Shown here: positions 63,315 through 64,000 of the stretch, in pieces
How positions within the stretch are numbered: position 1 is the first letter of the stretch
Layout: every line of letters begins with the position of its first letter
NCBI GenBank assembly: GCA_964016885.1
Contig: OZ024741.1
Location: forward strand, 35,366,265-35,430,264
DNA length: 64,000 nt
Direction: 5' to 3'
DNA from: Eledone cirrhosa
Taxonomy: Eukaryota > Mollusca > Cephalopoda > Octopoda > Eledonidae
Position numbers and translations under genes: made by a program
The notes under the pieces: model-generated
Told to the model about the DNA's origin: nothing
Databases searched by the model: none
What the model saw: only the letters and a program-made list of their open reading frames with translations

Positions 63315-64000
63315 GATCATGAGAGTTGGGAAGGAACTCCTTGAGAGATATTCCCTGTGTGATAATCAAAAACTCACACCCAGGGATGTCGCTCAGCAGT
63401 ATCGCAGTGAATCCATGGATGAAAAACTGCATGCCTATCAGCAAAAAATCATGCATGGATATGTTGCCAGGAAGCTCCAGAGTGAGAGTAATATAGATAA
63501 GGAAAGTAGTCTATCTTGGACCAACAACCGCTATATTGGCTCCCACTTTGAAGGATACGCTTTTGCAATCCAGGAACAGGAGATTAGCACGAAATACCTG
63601 ATTCACAAAAGAGATAGGGATGCAGGCAAAACACCTAGATGTGATAACAAGTGCAGACTCTGCAGAACTAACATCGAGGATATCACCCATGTCATCAGCA
63701 GCTGTCCAAAGATGTCATCGAGGTACTACCTACCTATGAGGCATGGTGTAGTGGCCAAAACACTGTACGATGCAGTTCGTAAAAAAGATAGCCCCGATAA
63801 TAAACACATTAAAAGCTACAACAATATGGAAGACATCCATGTACATAATATGAAAGAGTATTGGTGGAATGTTCCAGTAAAAAACCCAATAAAATGCAGG
63901 CATAACAGACCAGCTATTATGATATGGGACAGGGAGAAGAAAACATGCACAGTAGTAGAAATTAGCTGCCCAGCAGATGCCAATATAATATCAAAGATTA
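63304..64000 (+). pseudogene. LINE C-terminal region: zinc knuckle and RLE nuclease, partial
   Basis: This frame is open from ATG 63304 to the window end (232 codons), in the same frame as the N-terminal part and FVDD but not the RT. Order: ELLERYSLCDNQKLTPRD, YRSESMDEKLHAYQQK, then a zinc knuckle CRLCRTNIEDITHVISSC (C-X2-C-X8-H-X4-C, 63652-63705). YWWNVPVKNPIKC and the restriction-like nuclease motif RPAIMIW...VVEISCPADAN follow. The family motif is (K/R)PD-X12-14-(D/E). Here the spacing (X14, E at 63958) is kept, but the aspartate codon is GCT, alanine, at 63913. The remnant at 56.97 kb has the normal KPD. The C-terminal IGALG tail would lie past the window end. Confidence 0.75.

Larger units (their letters stand above)
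60586..64000 (+). mobile_element. R4/Dong-like LINE, nearly full coding length, cut by the window end
   Basis: The N-terminal region, reverse transcriptase, zinc knuckle and restriction-like nuclease occur in the expected order on one strand. The frames change at about 61590 (frame of 60586 to frame of 61551), around 62670 and 62740 (out and back), and near 63300. Related proteins are single long ORFs, so this copy is a decayed or error-containing version of a single ORF of about 1,130 codons. The 3' end lies beyond the window. Confidence 0.8.

Overview
This window is eukaryotic, non-genic for most of its length, and looks like a coleoid cephalopod genome, most likely an octopus. That call is inferred from recognised repeat families: tRNA-derived SINEs carrying the 'TTTGCCTTTCATCCTTACGG' core, a SINE with a (GAT)n tail, several Penelope-like elements, R4/Dong-like LINEs, and very long TA, CA and GA microsatellites. 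No prokaryotic gene organisation is present.

Layout. Positions 1-2530 hold old repeats: a SINE with a GAT tail, a LINE linker remnant, a second SINE, a possible hAT end and a piggyBac-like MITE. Positions 2530-36742 are one tandem array of a 45-bp minisatellite, about 750 units. It has nested higher-order structure: 1.45-1.5 kb blocks between about 5.3 and 13.9 kb, then three nearly identical 7.4-kb blocks between about 13.86 and 36.07 kb. Because 45 is divisible by 3 and most unit variants lack stops, the array makes long ORFs in many frames on both strands. I treat these as artefacts of the repeat, not genes.

Positions 36742-64000 are a mosaic of transposable-element pieces and microsatellites. 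They include a Penelope-like element with an inverted copy of its own 3' end at its 5' end, and a coding-free snap-back relative of it. Two further Penelope-like fragments, several foldback palindromes and a miniature LTR element holding only the last part of a Ty3/gypsy-type pol are also there. A rearranged LINE, remnants of R4/Dong-like LINEs in both orientations and at least six SINE copies complete the mosaic. The right end is a long R4/Dong-like LINE (60586 to the window end), broken by several frame changes. Its catalytic FVDD motif lies out of frame with the rest of the reverse transcriptase.

Only two stretches look like host exons, both on the plus strand. A candidate exon at 37544-37677 encodes a compact six-cysteine peptide ending in CC. 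A candidate last exon at 47062-47168 encodes an acidic tail followed by an AATAAA signal. Neither can be tied to a named gene from this window. The features do not form a pathway. The main biology is satellite growth by segmental duplication and the structural variety of retroelement insertions.
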